A stretch of DNA of 64,000 bases from Granulicella sp. WH15 (GCF_009914315.1 NZ_CP042596.1:2852001-2916000); one strand, 5' to 3'. Positions 1-10,326 are shown, numbered from the stretch's first letter. Notes: a model not told the origin generated them from the letters alone. Translations and numbers: made by a program.

Positions 1-1
1 A

Positions 2-421
2 CCCATCGCCGTAAGCGGAATCGATCTACCCGCAGAGTACCGCATCCTCCTCTACGAGCAGACGATCAAGCAACTCAAGATAAAGCGCCCCGCCGACATA
101 TTCCTCCGCGTGGGCGACGCAACCGCCGGGTCTGGCTGTGTCGCAACCCTGAAGATCACTGTTACAAACTTCAAGAAGGGTAACCGCGCGGTACGGGTCT
201 CCAGCGGTCCAGTAGGACTCTTCGTGGGGACCACCTCTTTGACATTCAATGTCGACCTCGAGGATTTTCACGGCAATAATGTCTTCCATACGCAGATAAA
301 AAAGAGCAATCGCAGCGACTCAGACAGCCTGGACTTGGCGGACGGCATCGCGAAGAATACTGCAAAACGGTTTGACAAGGCGCTTGCACAATCGGCACCA
401 CAAGGCGCAGGCACGAACTAG
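2..421 (+). CDS. 3' end of an unrecognised protein (cut by window start)
   Basis: The reading frame is open from base 2 to the TAG at 419-421, so this is the last 139 codons of a gene that starts outside the window; an internal ATG at 110 is probably not the start. I do not recognise the family. The visible part is a mixed polar and beta-rich domain (Ile-Thr-Val-Thr and Thr-Ser-Leu-Thr-Phe strands), which would suit a small periplasmic or secreted protein, and it ends in a lysine- and alanine-rich helix. It runs in the same direction as the efflux operon, 21 nt upstream, so the two may be co-transcribed. That is context only; no function can be given. Confidence 0.6.
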   Translation, partial: PIAVSGIDLPAEYRILLYEQTIKQLKIKRPADIFLRVGDATAGSGCVATLKITVTNFKKGNRAVRVSSGPVGLFVGTTSLTFNVDLEDFHGNNVFHTQIKKSNRSDSDSLDLADGIAKNTAKRFDKALAQSAPQGAGTN

Positions 422-442
422 ATCCAAAAATAAAAGGAACAG

Positions 443-1735
443 GTGAAGGGTGACCCAGCACCCTTCACAACAACACTCAAGGGGATGAACGTGACAGAGA
501 GAGATAGTGATCTGGTGGCAAACAATACCGAAGACAGCCACAAGTCACCCAACGAAACGATAGCCGCACCGCCGCGTCGATCTTCCGGTTTCGGGCGATG
601 GATACTCCTTGCACTTGTGCTGCTCATCGCCGCGAGCGCCGTGCTCATCTCACGACGCAAAGCAGCAAACAGCGGTGCCAACGCGGACCAGCCCACAATC
701 CCGACTATCGAAGTCGCTTCCGCGACTCGCGGCGACATCGGCATGTACATCGACGCGCTCGGAACCGTCACTCCCCAGGCCACAATCAACCTCTACAGCC
801 AGGTCACCGGCCGAGTCGTCGGAGTTCATTACGTCGAGGGCCAGATGGTCCATCGTGGAGACCCACTTATCGACATCGACCCGCGTCCCTATCAAGCTCA
901 GCTGCAGCAGGTAGAAGGCACGCTGGAGCACGACCGCCTGCTGCTGCAACAGGCGCAGATGGATCTCAAGCGTTATCAAGAAGCATCGGGCGAGCAGGCA
1001 ATTGCACGCCAGACCTATGAAGACCAGAAGCTCCTTGTAGATCAGTACCAGGCGACGATCAAGAACGACATCGGTCAGGTGCAGTATGCGCAGGTACAGC
1101 TGGACTACTGCCATCTCACCTCTCCCATCGACGGCCGGGTAGGCCTGCGTCTGATCGACCCAGGCAACACGGTCTTTGCCGGGGGCTCCAATCCCCTCGT
1201 CGTGGTCACACAGCTTCGCCCAATTACCATAGTCTTCGATGTCGCCGAAGATCATCTCAATGAGATCGGCGATGAGGTCACGCGCCGCCAGATGCTACCC
1301 GTGGATGCCTTCGACCGCTCTCTGCAACACAAGATCGCAACCGGCAAGCTCCTGACACTCGATAACCTCGTTGACACATCAACAGGCACCGTACGCTTCA
1401 GGGCTCAGTTTCCAAACATCGACCTGAAGCTCTTCCCCAATCAGTTTGTCAACGCTCGCCTTCAAGTAAAGACCCTGCATGATGTAGTCCTCATCCCCAG
1501 CGCAGCCGTTCAGCGCAACGGCATCAAGTCGTTTGCTTATGTACTCACCGGCAACACCGTCAAGATGCACGACATCACTGAGCTGACCACCGAAGGTCCC
1601 ACCTCCGCCGTTCAAGGTATCAACACCGGCGACGTCGTCGCGATCACAGGCTTCGACAAGCTACAGGACGGACAACAGATCACCGTGCAGCGCCAACCCC
1701 AGGCTGCGAAGGCACCGGTCGAGAGCGCGCGATGA
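443..1735 (+). CDS. RND efflux periplasmic adaptor (HlyD/MdtA family)
   Basis: Membrane fusion protein that should link the two downstream inner-membrane RND pumps to the outer-membrane channel. A cytoplasmic N-terminus is followed by one membrane anchor (about residues 52-70), a lipoyl-type beta strand pair, a long alpha-hairpin rich in Gln and Leu (about 155-230), then the beta-barrel and membrane-proximal domains. The 430-aa length is normal for an MdtA-like adaptor. The GTG at 443 is preceded by AGGA at a good distance; the in-frame ATG at 485 has GGGG directly against it, which is too close for a ribosome binding site. The stop overlaps the next start by 4 nt (ATGA), so the genes are translationally coupled. 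The substrate cannot be read from sequence. Confidence 0.93.
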   Translation: MKGDPAPFTTTLKGMNVTERDSDLVANNTEDSHKSPNETIAAPPRRSSGFGRWILLALVLLIAASAVLISRRKAANSGANADQPTIPTIEVASATRGDIGMYIDALGTVTPQATINLYSQVTGRVVGVHYVEGQMVHRGDPLIDIDPRPYQAQLQQVEGTLEHDRLLLQQAQMDLKRYQEASGEQAIARQTYEDQKLLVDQYQATIKNDIGQVQYAQVQLDYCHLTSPIDGRVGLRLIDPGNTVFAGGSNPLVVVTQLRPITIVFDVAEDHLNEIGDEVTRRQMLPVDAFDRSLQHKIATGKLLTLDNLVDTSTGTVRFRAQFPNIDLKLFPNQFVNARLQVKTLHDVVLIPSAAVQRNGIKSFAYVLTGNTVKMHDITELTTEGPTSAVQGINTGDVVAITGFDKLQDGQQITVQRQPQAAKAPVESAR

Positions 1736-4700
1736 ACTTTTCGCGCATCTTCATTCTTCGTCCGGTGGCTACCGCACTTATGATGGCCGCCATTCTCGTG
1801 CTTGGACTGGCGGCCTATACCAGCCTGCCCGTGTCGGCGCTTCCGCAGGCAGACTACCCCACCATCCAGGTGCAAACGTTCTATCCGGGCGCGAGCCCCG
1901 AAGTCATGGCATCCGGCGTGACCGCGCCGCTTGAGCGCCAGTTCGGCCAGGTCCCCGGCCTTACCCAGATGACCTCCACCAGCTCGGACGGAAGCTCCAT
2001 CATCGTTCTGCAGTTTGCCTTGGACCTCAGCATAGACGTCGCCGAGCAAGAGGTGCAGGCAGGCATCAATGCCGCGCAGGGCTTCCTCCCCACCGACCTC
2101 CCTGTTCCTCCTGTGTACAGTAAGTCGAATCCAGCCGATGCCCCCGTCCTCACACTTGCTCTCACCTCCGAAGCACTGCCGCTGTCGAAGGTAGAAGACT
2201 TAGTCGACAGCCGACTTACTCCGAAGATCTCACAGCTAAGCGGCGTCGGCCTGGTAACGATCAGCGGCGGGCAGAAGCCTGCGGTCCGCATCCAGGTAAA
2301 TCCAGTAGCACTCGCTTCCTATGGTCTGAATCTCGAAGACCTTCGCTCAGCACTAGCCGCCACAACAGTGAACACGGCCAAGGGCAGCTTCGATGGTCCC
2401 GCACAGAGCTTCCAGATCAATGCCAACGATCAGCTCTTATCTAGCGCAGGCTTCCGTGATGTAGTCGTGGCCTACCGCAACGGTTCGCCGGTCATGCTGC
2501 AAGATGTAGCCAAGATCACCGACGGCATCGAAAACACAAAGCTCGCAGCCTGGGAGAACAAAACTCCAGCCGTCATCGTCAATATTCGCAGGCAACCCGG
2601 CGCAAACACCATCGCAGTAGTGAAGGAGATCGAAGACCTTCTTCCCGCGCTCAAAACATCTCTCCCCGCCTCCATAAAGCTCGACGTACTGACGGATAGG
2701 ACAACCACTATTCACGCATCAGTCCGTGATGTGGAGTACGAGCTGATGCTGACCATCGGCCTCGTCATCCTGGTGATCTTTGTCTTCCTCCGAAACTTCG
2801 CTGCGACGGCGATCCCCAGCATCGCGGTTCCTCTCTCACTTGTGGGCACCCTGGCAGTCATGTACCTGCTCGGTTACAGCCTCAACAACCTGACCCTGAT
2901 GGCCTTCACCATCTCGACCGGCTTTGTCGTGGACGACGCCATCGTGATGCTGGAAAACATCTCGCGTTACCTGGAAGAAGGTATGGAGCCGGTTGAGGCC
3001 GCCCTTAAGGGCGCCGGGCAGATTGGCTTCACCATCATCTCCCTCACCATCTCCCTGATCGCCGTACTCATCCCGCTGCTCTTCATGGGCGATATCGTAG
3101 GCCGCCTCTTTCGCGAGTTCGCCATCTCGCTCAGCATCACTATTCTGATCTCCGCATTCGTATCGCTCACATTGACGCCGATGATGAGCTCCCGCCTACT
3201 GCGCCACACGCCTGTCTCCGAACAGAACCGCTTCTATCGCTGGACCGAGACGGCCTTCGAACGCATCATTGCCGCCTATGGCCGCGCGCTACGCTGGGTG
3301 CTAAAGCATGAGACGGCAACGTTACTCGTCGCATCGGCCATGCTTGTCCTTACCATCTATCAGTTCATCGAGATACCCAAGGGCTTCTTCCCCGTACAAG
3401 ATACAGGCATCCTCCAAGGTATCTCACAAGCCCCCGAATCCATCTCGTTCACCGCGATGGTTCGCAAGCAACAGCAGCTCAGCGAGGTCATCCTCAAAGA
3501 TCCAGCCGTCGCCAGCCTGTCTTCCTTCATCGGAGCTGACGGAACGAATACTACGCTAAACAGCGGCCGCGTCCAGATCAACCTGAAGCCGGTCTCTGAA
3601 CGCCATCTCACCGCTGCCCAGGTAGCTGCCAGGTTAGAAAGCAACCTCCAAAAACAAGTTCCTGGCATCCAACTCTATCTGCAACCAGTGCAAGACCTTA
3701 CGGTAGACGATCGCGCCAGCCGCACCCAGTACCAGTACACTCTCGAAGACCCCAATATCGAAGAGCTTGGATACTGGACCGACAAGATGGTTGCCGAGCT
3801 TCGCAAGCTTCCGCAGATCGCGGACGTCGCAACAGACCAAGCCCCGAATGGAGTCAGCGCGAAGCTCTCCATCGACCGCCCCACCGCCTCCCGTTTCAAC
3901 ATCACACCCGACGCCGTCGACTCGACACTGTACGACGCATACGGCCAACGTCAGATCAGCACCCTCTACACGCAATCCAACCAGTATCACGTCATTCTCG
4001 AAGCATTGCCCGAGTTCCAGAAGAACCCCTCGCAACTCGATCAGATCTACATCCAGGGAGCCAGCAACTCCAGTGGCACCAATGCGGCACAAAGCACCTC
4101 CGGCCGCACATCCAGCGCATCAACCGGAGTGCTTTCGACGCTCTCGCCCACTTCGACAAGTGGCATCAGCTCCACCACCAACAACTCGCTTACGACAAGC
4201 AGCGGTACCGGCATATCCACTACGACACCACAGCAAACCACACTCACTTCCACCAATTCACCCAGCACTGGGCTGGCATCCACCGCTCCAGTAAGTGGCT
4301 TGGCGTCCACGACCTCCGGCTCATCGTCCAGCAACAGCCAATCCCAATCGGCATCCGTTGGCTCATCCAACAACCAAAGCTCTCCAGGCACCTCCAGCAC
4401 CCAGTCAACACCAGTGCCCCTCTCCGCAATCAGCCATTACGAGATGGTCCGATCGCCGCTCATCATTGAGCATCAGGGACAGTTCCCTGTCGTCACCATC
4501 TCGTTCAATGTCGCACCGGGATACTCACTCGGCCAGGCAATCGAAGCTGTAGATAAAACTCAGCAACAGTTACATATGCCCGCCAGCGTTCAGGCCAGCG
4601 AGCAAGGTACGGCCTCGGCATTCAAGTCCCTCGGCTCCAATGAGGCGATCCTGATTTTGGCTGCGCTTGCAGCGGTTTATATCGTGCTCGGAGTTCTGTA

Positions 4701-5184
4701 TGAAAGCTTCATCCATCCGCTTACGATCCTCTCCACGTTGCCATCGGCTGGCGTCGGTGCCCTGCTCGCCTTGCGACTCTTCCACCTCGACCTGGACATC
4801 ATCGCAGTCATCGGAATCATTCTTCTCATCGGCATTGTGAAGAAGAACGGAATCATGATCGTCGACTTCGCTCTCGAAGCAGAACGAGATCATGGCAAAA
4901 GTTCGACAGAGTCGATCTTCGAAGCATCGCAGCTACGCTTCCGCCCCATCATGATGACCACACTGTGCGCTCTCTTCGCTGGCATTCCCTTGGCCTTCGG
5001 ATCGGGGATCGGCTCGGAGCTGCGCCGTCCGCTCGGCGTCGCTATGGTCGGCGGTCTCCTCGTCAGCCAGGCGTTGACCCTCTTCACCACACCGGTCATC
5101 TATGTCTTCTTCGATCGTCTGTCCAAACGCTTCAAACATCGTGAGCCATCGCGACTCACTCTCGACACGGCGGAGAACGCATGA
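1732..5184 (+). CDS. RND multidrug efflux pump, MdtB-like, with Ser/Thr-rich insertion
   Basis: Inner-membrane proton-driven RND pump subunit of 1150 aa; family members are usually about 1030-1050. Twelve membrane segments are expected. The paired aspartates of TM4 are at residues 401-402, and the TM10 lysines (Ile-Val-Lys-Lys-Asn) are at 1037-1038, so the proton relay looks intact. The extra length is one in-frame low-complexity block, about residues 776-893, made almost only of Ser, Thr, Gly, Asn and Gln, in the second large periplasmic loop after a Tyr-Ile-Gln strand. The paralogue immediately downstream has only a short Gly-Gly-Lys-Gly turn there. It overlaps both neighbours by 4 nt. Two adjacent RND genes behind one adaptor match the MdtABC heterotrimeric arrangement. 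Confidence 0.94.
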   Translation: MNFSRIFILRPVATALMMAAILVLGLAAYTSLPVSALPQADYPTIQVQTFYPGASPEVMASGVTAPLERQFGQVPGLTQMTSTSSDGSSIIVLQFALDLSIDVAEQEVQAGINAAQGFLPTDLPVPPVYSKSNPADAPVLTLALTSEALPLSKVEDLVDSRLTPKISQLSGVGLVTISGGQKPAVRIQVNPVALASYGLNLEDLRSALAATTVNTAKGSFDGPAQSFQINANDQLLSSAGFRDVVVAYRNGSPVMLQDVAKITDGIENTKLAAWENKTPAVIVNIRRQPGANTIAVVKEIEDLLPALKTSLPASIKLDVLTDRTTTIHASVRDVEYELMLTIGLVILVIFVFLRNFAATAIPSIAVPLSLVGTLAVMYLLGYSLNNLTLMAFTISTGFVVDDAIVMLENISRYLEEGMEPVEAALKGAGQIGFTIISLTISLIAVLIPLLFMGDIVGRLFREFAISLSITILISAFVSLTLTPMMSSRLLRHTPVSEQNRFYRWTETAFERIIAAYGRALRWVLKHETATLLVASAMLVLTIYQFIEIPKGFFPVQDTGILQGISQAPESISFTAMVRKQQQLSEVILKDPAVASLSSFIGADGTNTTLNSGRVQINLKPVSERHLTAAQVAARLESNLQKQVPGIQLYLQPVQDLTVDDRASRTQYQYTLEDPNIEELGYWTDKMVAELRKLPQIADVATDQAPNGVSAKLSIDRPTASRFNITPDAVDSTLYDAYGQRQISTLYTQSNQYHVILEALPEFQKNPSQLDQIYIQGASNSSGTNAAQSTSGRTSSASTGVLSTLSPTSTSGISSTTNNSLTTSSGTGISTTTPQQTTLTSTNSPSTGLASTAPVSGLASTTSGSSSSNSQSQSASVGSSNNQSSPGTSSTQSTPVPLSAISHYEMVRSPLIIEHQGQFPVVTISFNVAPGYSLGQAIEAVDKTQQQLHMPASVQASEQGTASAFKSLGSNEAILILAALAAVYIVLGVLYESFIHPLTILSTLPSAGVGALLALRLFHLDLDIIAVIGIILLIGIVKKNGIMIVDFALEAERDHGKSSTESIFEASQLRFRPIMMTTLCALFAGIPLAFGSGIGSELRRPLGVAMVGGLLVSQALTLFTTPVIYVFFDRLSKRFKHREPSRLTLDTAENA

Positions 5185-8100
5185 ACATCTCCGCCCTCTT
5201 CATCAAACGTCCCGTAGGCACGACACTTCTCGCAATCGCGATCATCATCTCCGGCTTTCTTGCCTTCCGCGCATTACCGATCGCATCGCTGCCGCAGATG
5301 GATCTAGCCACCATCACCGTGGCCTCATCCCTGCCCGGCGCCAGCCCCGAGATTATGGCGTCGTCTATCGCCACACCGCTTGAGCGTCAGTTCGGCCACA
5401 TCGCCGGCATCAGCCAGATGACGTCCTCAAGCACACTCGGCACCTCCTCCATCACCTTGCAGTTCGACTACAGCCGCGACGTCGATGGTGCTGCACGCGA
5501 TGTAGAAGCAGCCATCAACGCCGCGCGAACTTACCTACCCGCGAACCTTCCATCCAATCCCACATACCGCAAAGTCAACACCGCACTCGCCCCGATCATG
5601 ATCCTGAATCTAACGTCGGACACCCAGGGACAAGGGGCCATGTATGACACCGCTTCTTCCGTCGTTGAACAGAAGATCGCCCAGATCAAAGGCGTAGGCC
5701 AAGTTCAAGCCGCAGGCTCCTCATTACCCGCCGTACGTATCGACATACTCCCGCAACAACTCAACAGCTACGGCATCGGCGTACAGGATGTAGCCCGGGC
5801 CATCTCCGGGCAAAACTCGAATCGTCCCAAGGGACAGTTCAGCGACGACCGGATGACGGTCGACATCATCGCGAACGATCAGATATCCAAGGCAAAAGAT
5901 TATGCACCCCTGGTCATAGCCAGCAAGAACGGTCACGTCGTTCGCCTGAGCGACGTAGCCACCGTATCGGACTCAGTGCAGAGTGTCCGCGCCGCGGGCT
6001 TCGTCAACGCCAAGCCAAGCGTATTCCTCATCGTCTCCCGCGTCTCGAACGCCAACGTGATCGACACCGTCGACCGCATCAAGAAGGCTCTGCCCGCGAT
6101 CCGCGCCTCCCTTCCCGCGGGCGACCATCTCGATATCTCCATGGACCTGACCACCACGATTCGAGCCTCAGTAAGCGATATCGAGCTAACCCTGCTCCTG
6201 TCGATTCTTCTCGTAGTCATCGTGGTCTTCGTCTTCCTGCGCAGCCCGCGTTCGACGCTTATCCCAGGCGTGGCAATGGTCGTCTCTCTCGTGGGCACCT
6301 TCGCCTTCATGTACCTGCTGGGCTTCAGCCTGAACAATCTTTCGCTGATGGCTCTGACAATCTCCACCGGCTTCGTCGTAGACGATGCCATCGTCGTCAT
6401 GGAGAACATCGCCCGCCTGCTCGAAGAAGGAATGCAGCCACACGAAGCAGCCCTGCAGGGAGCAAAGGAAGTCAGCTTCACCGTTGTCTCCATGAGCCTC
6501 TCTCTCGTCGCCGTCTTCGTTCCTCTGCTCTTCATGGGCGGCGTGGTCGGCCGACTCTTTCACGAGTTCGCCTACACCCTCACAGCTTCCATTCTTGTCT
6601 CGATGGTCGTCTCCTTGACCGTCACGCCGATGATGTGCGCCTACCTCCTCAAGCCCCACGCGAAAGGACGCCACGGAAAACTGTACCGCCTGAGCGAACG
6701 CAGCTTCGAGCTGCTGCTCTCCCTCTATCGCAGCAGCCTTGTCTGGGCGCTGCGTCATCCAGCGCTTGTGATGCTCACGCTAGTGCTGGCCCTGGTCATG
6801 AACGGTGTGCTCTTCCGTTTTGTAGATAAGGGCTTATTTCCCGTTCAGGACACCGGCGCTCTGATCGGGGGCTTTCAAGGCTCACAAGATGCTTCGTTCG
6901 AGTCCATGAAGAGTTCCCTGATGCAGATCCAGAAGACCATCCTGAGCGATCCGACAGTGCAAAGCGTCGTCGGCTTTACCGGGGCCGGAGGTCCAGCAGG
7001 AGCCAGCAACTCCGGCTTCCTGCTCGTAAGTCTTAAGCCACATGAAGAGCGCAAGATGAGCGCCTCCCAGGTGCTCGACCGGCTAAGACCGAAGCTCCAA
7101 TCACTTACCGGAGCCTCCACCTTCATGCAGCCTCTGCCCGAGCTTGGCATCGGCGCACGCCAGAGCAACGCGGCCTATCAGTACCAGCTTTCGGGAGACT
7201 CGGTCGACGACCTGATGACCTGGGGACCGGCTCTTTACGATCAGATGCGGAAGATGCCCCAGTTGAAAGACGTGACCACCGACCAGCAAAATCAAGGGCT
7301 ACAGATGCAGCTTAACTACGACCGCCGCACCGCAGCTCGACTCGGCATTACACCGCAACTGATCGACAGCTCGCTCTATTACGAGTTCGGCGAATCGCTG
7401 GTCTCAACCATCTACAGCCCGCTGAATCAGTACTACACAGTGCTCGAGGCCGCGCCGCAGTTCTATCGCTATCCATCCACACTCGACGCTACCTACATCC
7501 AGGTTGGCGGCAAAGGCTCCGTGCCTCTGGCGGCCTTTACGTCGAAGCAAGCCCTGACCTCACCTCTTGCTGTAAATCACTCCTCGTTCTTTCCCTCAGC
7601 AACGATCTCCTTCAACCTCGCTCCCGGAGTCTCCCTCGATCAGGCCATGATGCTTATCCGCAAGATGCAGGACCGCATCGGCGTACCCGCATCGGTAAGA
7701 ACACAGTTCGCGGGAACCGCCGAAGCCGCGCAAAAGGCTCTGTCCAGCGAGCCCCTGCTCATCGTGACGGCCCTGCTGGCGATCTACATCGTCCTGGGCA
7801 TCCTGTATGAAAGCCTCATCCATCCCATCACTATTCTTTCGACACTTCCTTCCGCTGGTGTCGGCGCTATCTTCGCGCTGATCGTCTTCCACAGCGAGTT
7901 CGACGTCATCTCCGTGATTGGAATCTTCCTCCTCATCGGCATCGTGAAGAAAAATGCGATCATGATGATCGACTTTGCCTTACAGGCCGAGCGGCTGGAG
8001 GGCAAGAACACTGAAGACTCCATCTTTGAAGCCTGCATCATGCGCTTCCGGCCGATCCTGATGACGACACTCGCAGCACTCTTTGCAGCCCTGCCTCTCA

Positions 8101-8294
8101 TCTTCGGCAACGGCACCGGAGCCGAGCTGCGACGCCCCCTCGGAGTCTCTATCGCTGGTGGCCTAATCTTCAGCCAGCTCATCACGCTCTACACAACGCC
8201 GGTGATCTATCTCTACTTCGATCGCATAAGCCAGTGGCTGCGCAGAAGGCGCACGAAGACCACTGGCTTTAGCCAACACTCGGAGGCAATCTAA
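5181..8294 (+). CDS. RND multidrug efflux pump, MdtC-like
   Basis: Second RND pump subunit, 1037 aa, the usual family length. It aligns throughout with the preceding gene: N-terminal membrane helix, the Pro-Gly-Ala-Ser-Pro-Glu motif of the porter domain, the TM4 aspartate pair at residues 401-402 and the C-terminal Ile-Val-Lys-Lys-Asn helix. Two paralogous pumps in tandem are typical of MdtBC, where the trimer contains both. Its ATG overlaps the previous stop (ATGA), and the outer-membrane factor follows after 9 nt. Which drugs or metabolites it exports is not visible. The predicted aminoacyl content carries no heavy-metal signature, so I favour the hydrophobe/amphiphile class over the CusA class. 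Confidence 0.94.
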   Translation: MNISALFIKRPVGTTLLAIAIIISGFLAFRALPIASLPQMDLATITVASSLPGASPEIMASSIATPLERQFGHIAGISQMTSSSTLGTSSITLQFDYSRDVDGAARDVEAAINAARTYLPANLPSNPTYRKVNTALAPIMILNLTSDTQGQGAMYDTASSVVEQKIAQIKGVGQVQAAGSSLPAVRIDILPQQLNSYGIGVQDVARAISGQNSNRPKGQFSDDRMTVDIIANDQISKAKDYAPLVIASKNGHVVRLSDVATVSDSVQSVRAAGFVNAKPSVFLIVSRVSNANVIDTVDRIKKALPAIRASLPAGDHLDISMDLTTTIRASVSDIELTLLLSILLVVIVVFVFLRSPRSTLIPGVAMVVSLVGTFAFMYLLGFSLNNLSLMALTISTGFVVDDAIVVMENIARLLEEGMQPHEAALQGAKEVSFTVVSMSLSLVAVFVPLLFMGGVVGRLFHEFAYTLTASILVSMVVSLTVTPMMCAYLLKPHAKGRHGKLYRLSERSFELLLSLYRSSLVWALRHPALVMLTLVLALVMNGVLFRFVDKGLFPVQDTGALIGGFQGSQDASFESMKSSLMQIQKTILSDPTVQSVVGFTGAGGPAGASNSGFLLVSLKPHEERKMSASQVLDRLRPKLQSLTGASTFMQPLPELGIGARQSNAAYQYQLSGDSVDDLMTWGPALYDQMRKMPQLKDVTTDQQNQGLQMQLNYDRRTAARLGITPQLIDSSLYYEFGESLVSTIYSPLNQYYTVLEAAPQFYRYPSTLDATYIQVGGKGSVPLAAFTSKQALTSPLAVNHSSFFPSATISFNLAPGVSLDQAMMLIRKMQDRIGVPASVRTQFAGTAEAAQKALSSEPLLIVTALLAIYIVLGILYESLIHPITILSTLPSAGVGAIFALIVFHSEFDVISVIGIFLLIGIVKKNAIMMIDFALQAERLEGKNTEDSIFEACIMRFRPILMTTLAALFAALPLIFGNGTGAELRRPLGVSIAGGLIFSQLITLYTTPVIYLYFDRISQWLRRRRTKTTGFSQHSEAI

Positions 8295-8303
8295 GGACAT
8301 ACG

Positions 8304-9803
8304 ATGAACCACTCACACATTTTGTCTCGCAACGCGATACTCGCCATCGCAGCAGCAACTATCGCTCTGCAAGGCTGCCAGGTCGGGCCTAAGTATATTC
8401 GTCCGACAGTACAAGCACCGCCCGCATTCAAAGAAACCGAACCACAGATAGCCTCTGATGGAACAGTCTGGAAGACAGCCTCGCCACAACTTGCCTCCTC
8501 TGGATTGAAGTGGTGGGAGATCTACCAGGAGCCCGAGCTCAACGCATTGGAAGATCGCCTCAACATCTCCAACCAGAACATCGCGCAGGCTTTTCAAAAC
8601 TTTATGGCCGCGAGAGCGCAGGTAAGGCAGGCGCGTGCGAGCTACTCCCCGACCCTAACCACAACGCCGTCCTACACACGAGCACGAGCGTCGGCCCACG
8701 ACACGACATCGGCAGTGGAACTCAGTGGAGTCAACCTCAACAGCAATGAGTTCAGCCTGCCGTTCGACGTCTCATGGGAGCCCGATGTATGGGGACGCAT
8801 CCGAAGCACCGTGCGTGAATATGCCAACGCTGCCCAGGTGAGCGCAGCAGACCTGGCTAACGAAAAACTCTCCGAACAAGCCAACCTGGCCGTCTACTAC
8901 TTCGAGATACGCGGGCAGGACGCGCAGATCGCTCTCTACCGCAAGACGATCGACGCATACCAACAGAGCCTCCGACTCACACAAGTGCTAAGCCGAACCG
9001 GAATCGATAATGAACAGTCGGTCGCGCAAGCGAAGTTAAACCTGAAGACCGCCGAAGCCTCAGCCACCAATCTACGTCTCGCACGGGCTCAATACGAGCA
9101 CGCAATCGCACTGCTGCTTGGCGAGCCAGCCTCGGCCTTCTCGATCCCGGAGAAGCCACAGACGGATGTTCCTCCATTCATCCCCGCAGGCATCCCCACG
9201 GAGCTTCTACAACGCCGTCCGGACATAGCCGCCGCCGAGCGAGCCATGTCGCAGGCCAATGCCTTGATTGGCGTGCAGACCGCTGCATTCTATCCATCCT
9301 TCAGCATCAGCGGCACAGCCGGTCTTCAAAGCGCAACCGTTGGCAGTTGGTTCACCTGGCCCAGCCGCTTCTTCTCGATAGGCCCTTCCGCGACCCAAAC
9401 CCTCTTCGACGCCGGAGCACGTCGTTCAGTGCTCGACCAGTACAAGGCCCAATACGATGGCAATGTCGCGGCCTATCGGCAGACAGTGCTCACAGCGTTC
9501 CAGCAGACGGAGGACTACCTTGCCGCGCAACGCATCCTGGCCCAGCAGGAGCAACAGCAGCAGCAGGCCGTGGTTGAAGCGCAGCGCTATCTCGATCTAG
9601 CCAACGTTCGCTATCGCACCGGCGTCGATACATTCCTCAACGTATTCACCGCCGAGACCGATCTGCTCACCAATCAACAGACCACAGTCAACCTGCGCAC
9701 ACAGCGCTTCACCAGCAGCGTACAGTTGATCGAGGCTCTGGGAGGTGGATGGGACGACACGCTCCTCCCTCAAGAATCAGCCGTTGCAAAGAAGAAGCCG
9801 TAA
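8304..9803 (+). CDS. Outer-membrane efflux lipoprotein, NodT/OprM family
   Basis: Outer-membrane channel of the efflux complex, 499 aa. The N-terminus is a lipoprotein signal peptide ending in a Leu-Gln-Gly-Cys lipobox, followed by the Gln-Val-Gly-Pro-Lys-Tyr start common in NodT-type proteins. The body shows the two-fold repeat of TolC-like proteins, with long Ala/Gln-rich coiled helices and Gln-Arg-Arg-Pro-Asp-Ile-Ala-Ala-Ala-Glu near residue 306, the usual start of the second repeat. It is the last gene of the efflux operon, 9 nt after the MdtC-like gene. A short perfect hairpin follows the stop codon. Confidence 0.94.
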   Translation: MNHSHILSRNAILAIAAATIALQGCQVGPKYIRPTVQAPPAFKETEPQIASDGTVWKTASPQLASSGLKWWEIYQEPELNALEDRLNISNQNIAQAFQNFMAARAQVRQARASYSPTLTTTPSYTRARASAHDTTSAVELSGVNLNSNEFSLPFDVSWEPDVWGRIRSTVREYANAAQVSAADLANEKLSEQANLAVYYFEIRGQDAQIALYRKTIDAYQQSLRLTQVLSRTGIDNEQSVAQAKLNLKTAEASATNLRLARAQYEHAIALLLGEPASAFSIPEKPQTDVPPFIPAGIPTELLQRRPDIAAAERAMSQANALIGVQTAAFYPSFSISGTAGLQSATVGSWFTWPSRFFSIGPSATQTLFDAGARRSVLDQYKAQYDGNVAAYRQTVLTAFQQTEDYLAAQRILAQQEQQQQQAVVEAQRYLDLANVRYRTGVDTFLNVFTAETDLLTNQQTTVNLRTQRFTSSVQLIEALGGGWDDTLLPQESAVAKKKP

Positions 9804-9807
9804 ATGA

Positions 9808-9824
9808 GTCAGCATTATGCTGAC
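9808..9824 (+). terminator. Short hairpin after the efflux operon
   Basis: A perfect 7-bp stem (GTCAGCA / TGCTGAC) with a 3-nt loop lies 5 nt after the stop of the outer-membrane lipoprotein gene. It has no clear T run, so it may be a weak terminator or an RNA-stability hairpin. Confidence 0.35.
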
Positions 9825-10179
9825 AATCCTTCACTTCTCCATTGCATATTCATGGCCGTGGTAAATGAATCGAATTTTAAACACGCCCTCCAGCAGGGCC
9901 AGATCGTTCCGCACTTGCAACCCCGGGTCGGTGTCAGGGTTCGAGATGCTGGTGTGCCGGGCACACCCGGTGCTCGGATTTGAAGTTCCGGGCACCCGCT
10001 CCAGTACGGCCTCTTCCTCGACACCGCCCGGACACGACCTTGGGGCGACGGCACAGCGGGTACCTATGTGCTCGTATGCCCCGCCAGCCAAACCCAGGTG
10101 CACGCAAGGGTCTATACCGCCCCGGCTACTCAGCCTTAGCTGGTAAGCCTCCTGAAATCCACAAATCCAGCCTCGCACT
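9825..10179. other. Non-coding stretch between efflux operon and tRNA-Asn
   Basis: About 350 bases with no convincing gene on either strand. The possible reading frames are short, arginine- and proline-rich and overlap one another. There is a GC-rich middle with a CCGGGCACACCCGG-like palindrome, but no repeat shared with the other intergenic regions and no RNA family that I can recognise. Confidence 0.4.
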
Positions 10180-10208
10180 TTGACCCATCCCCATTCATTT
10201 GTTATAAC
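10180..10208 (+). promoter_or_regulatory. Sigma70-type promoter of tRNA-Asn
   Basis: TTGACC at 10180-10185 and TATAAC at 10203-10208 are separated by exactly 17 bp. The predicted start near 10215 lies about 37 nt before the mature tRNA, which suits a tRNA precursor leader. Confidence 0.7.
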
Positions 10209-10251
10209 TGTATGAGTGCAGCGCGACGTTATCCGCGCGAATCACAGACAC

Positions 10252-10326
<75 letters not shown>

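Noticed and set aside
4057-4413. RND pump insertion as a frameshift or assembly artefact
   Set aside because: The frame is kept on both sides, and the flanking pump domains continue correctly; composition is consistent Ser/Thr coding sequence.
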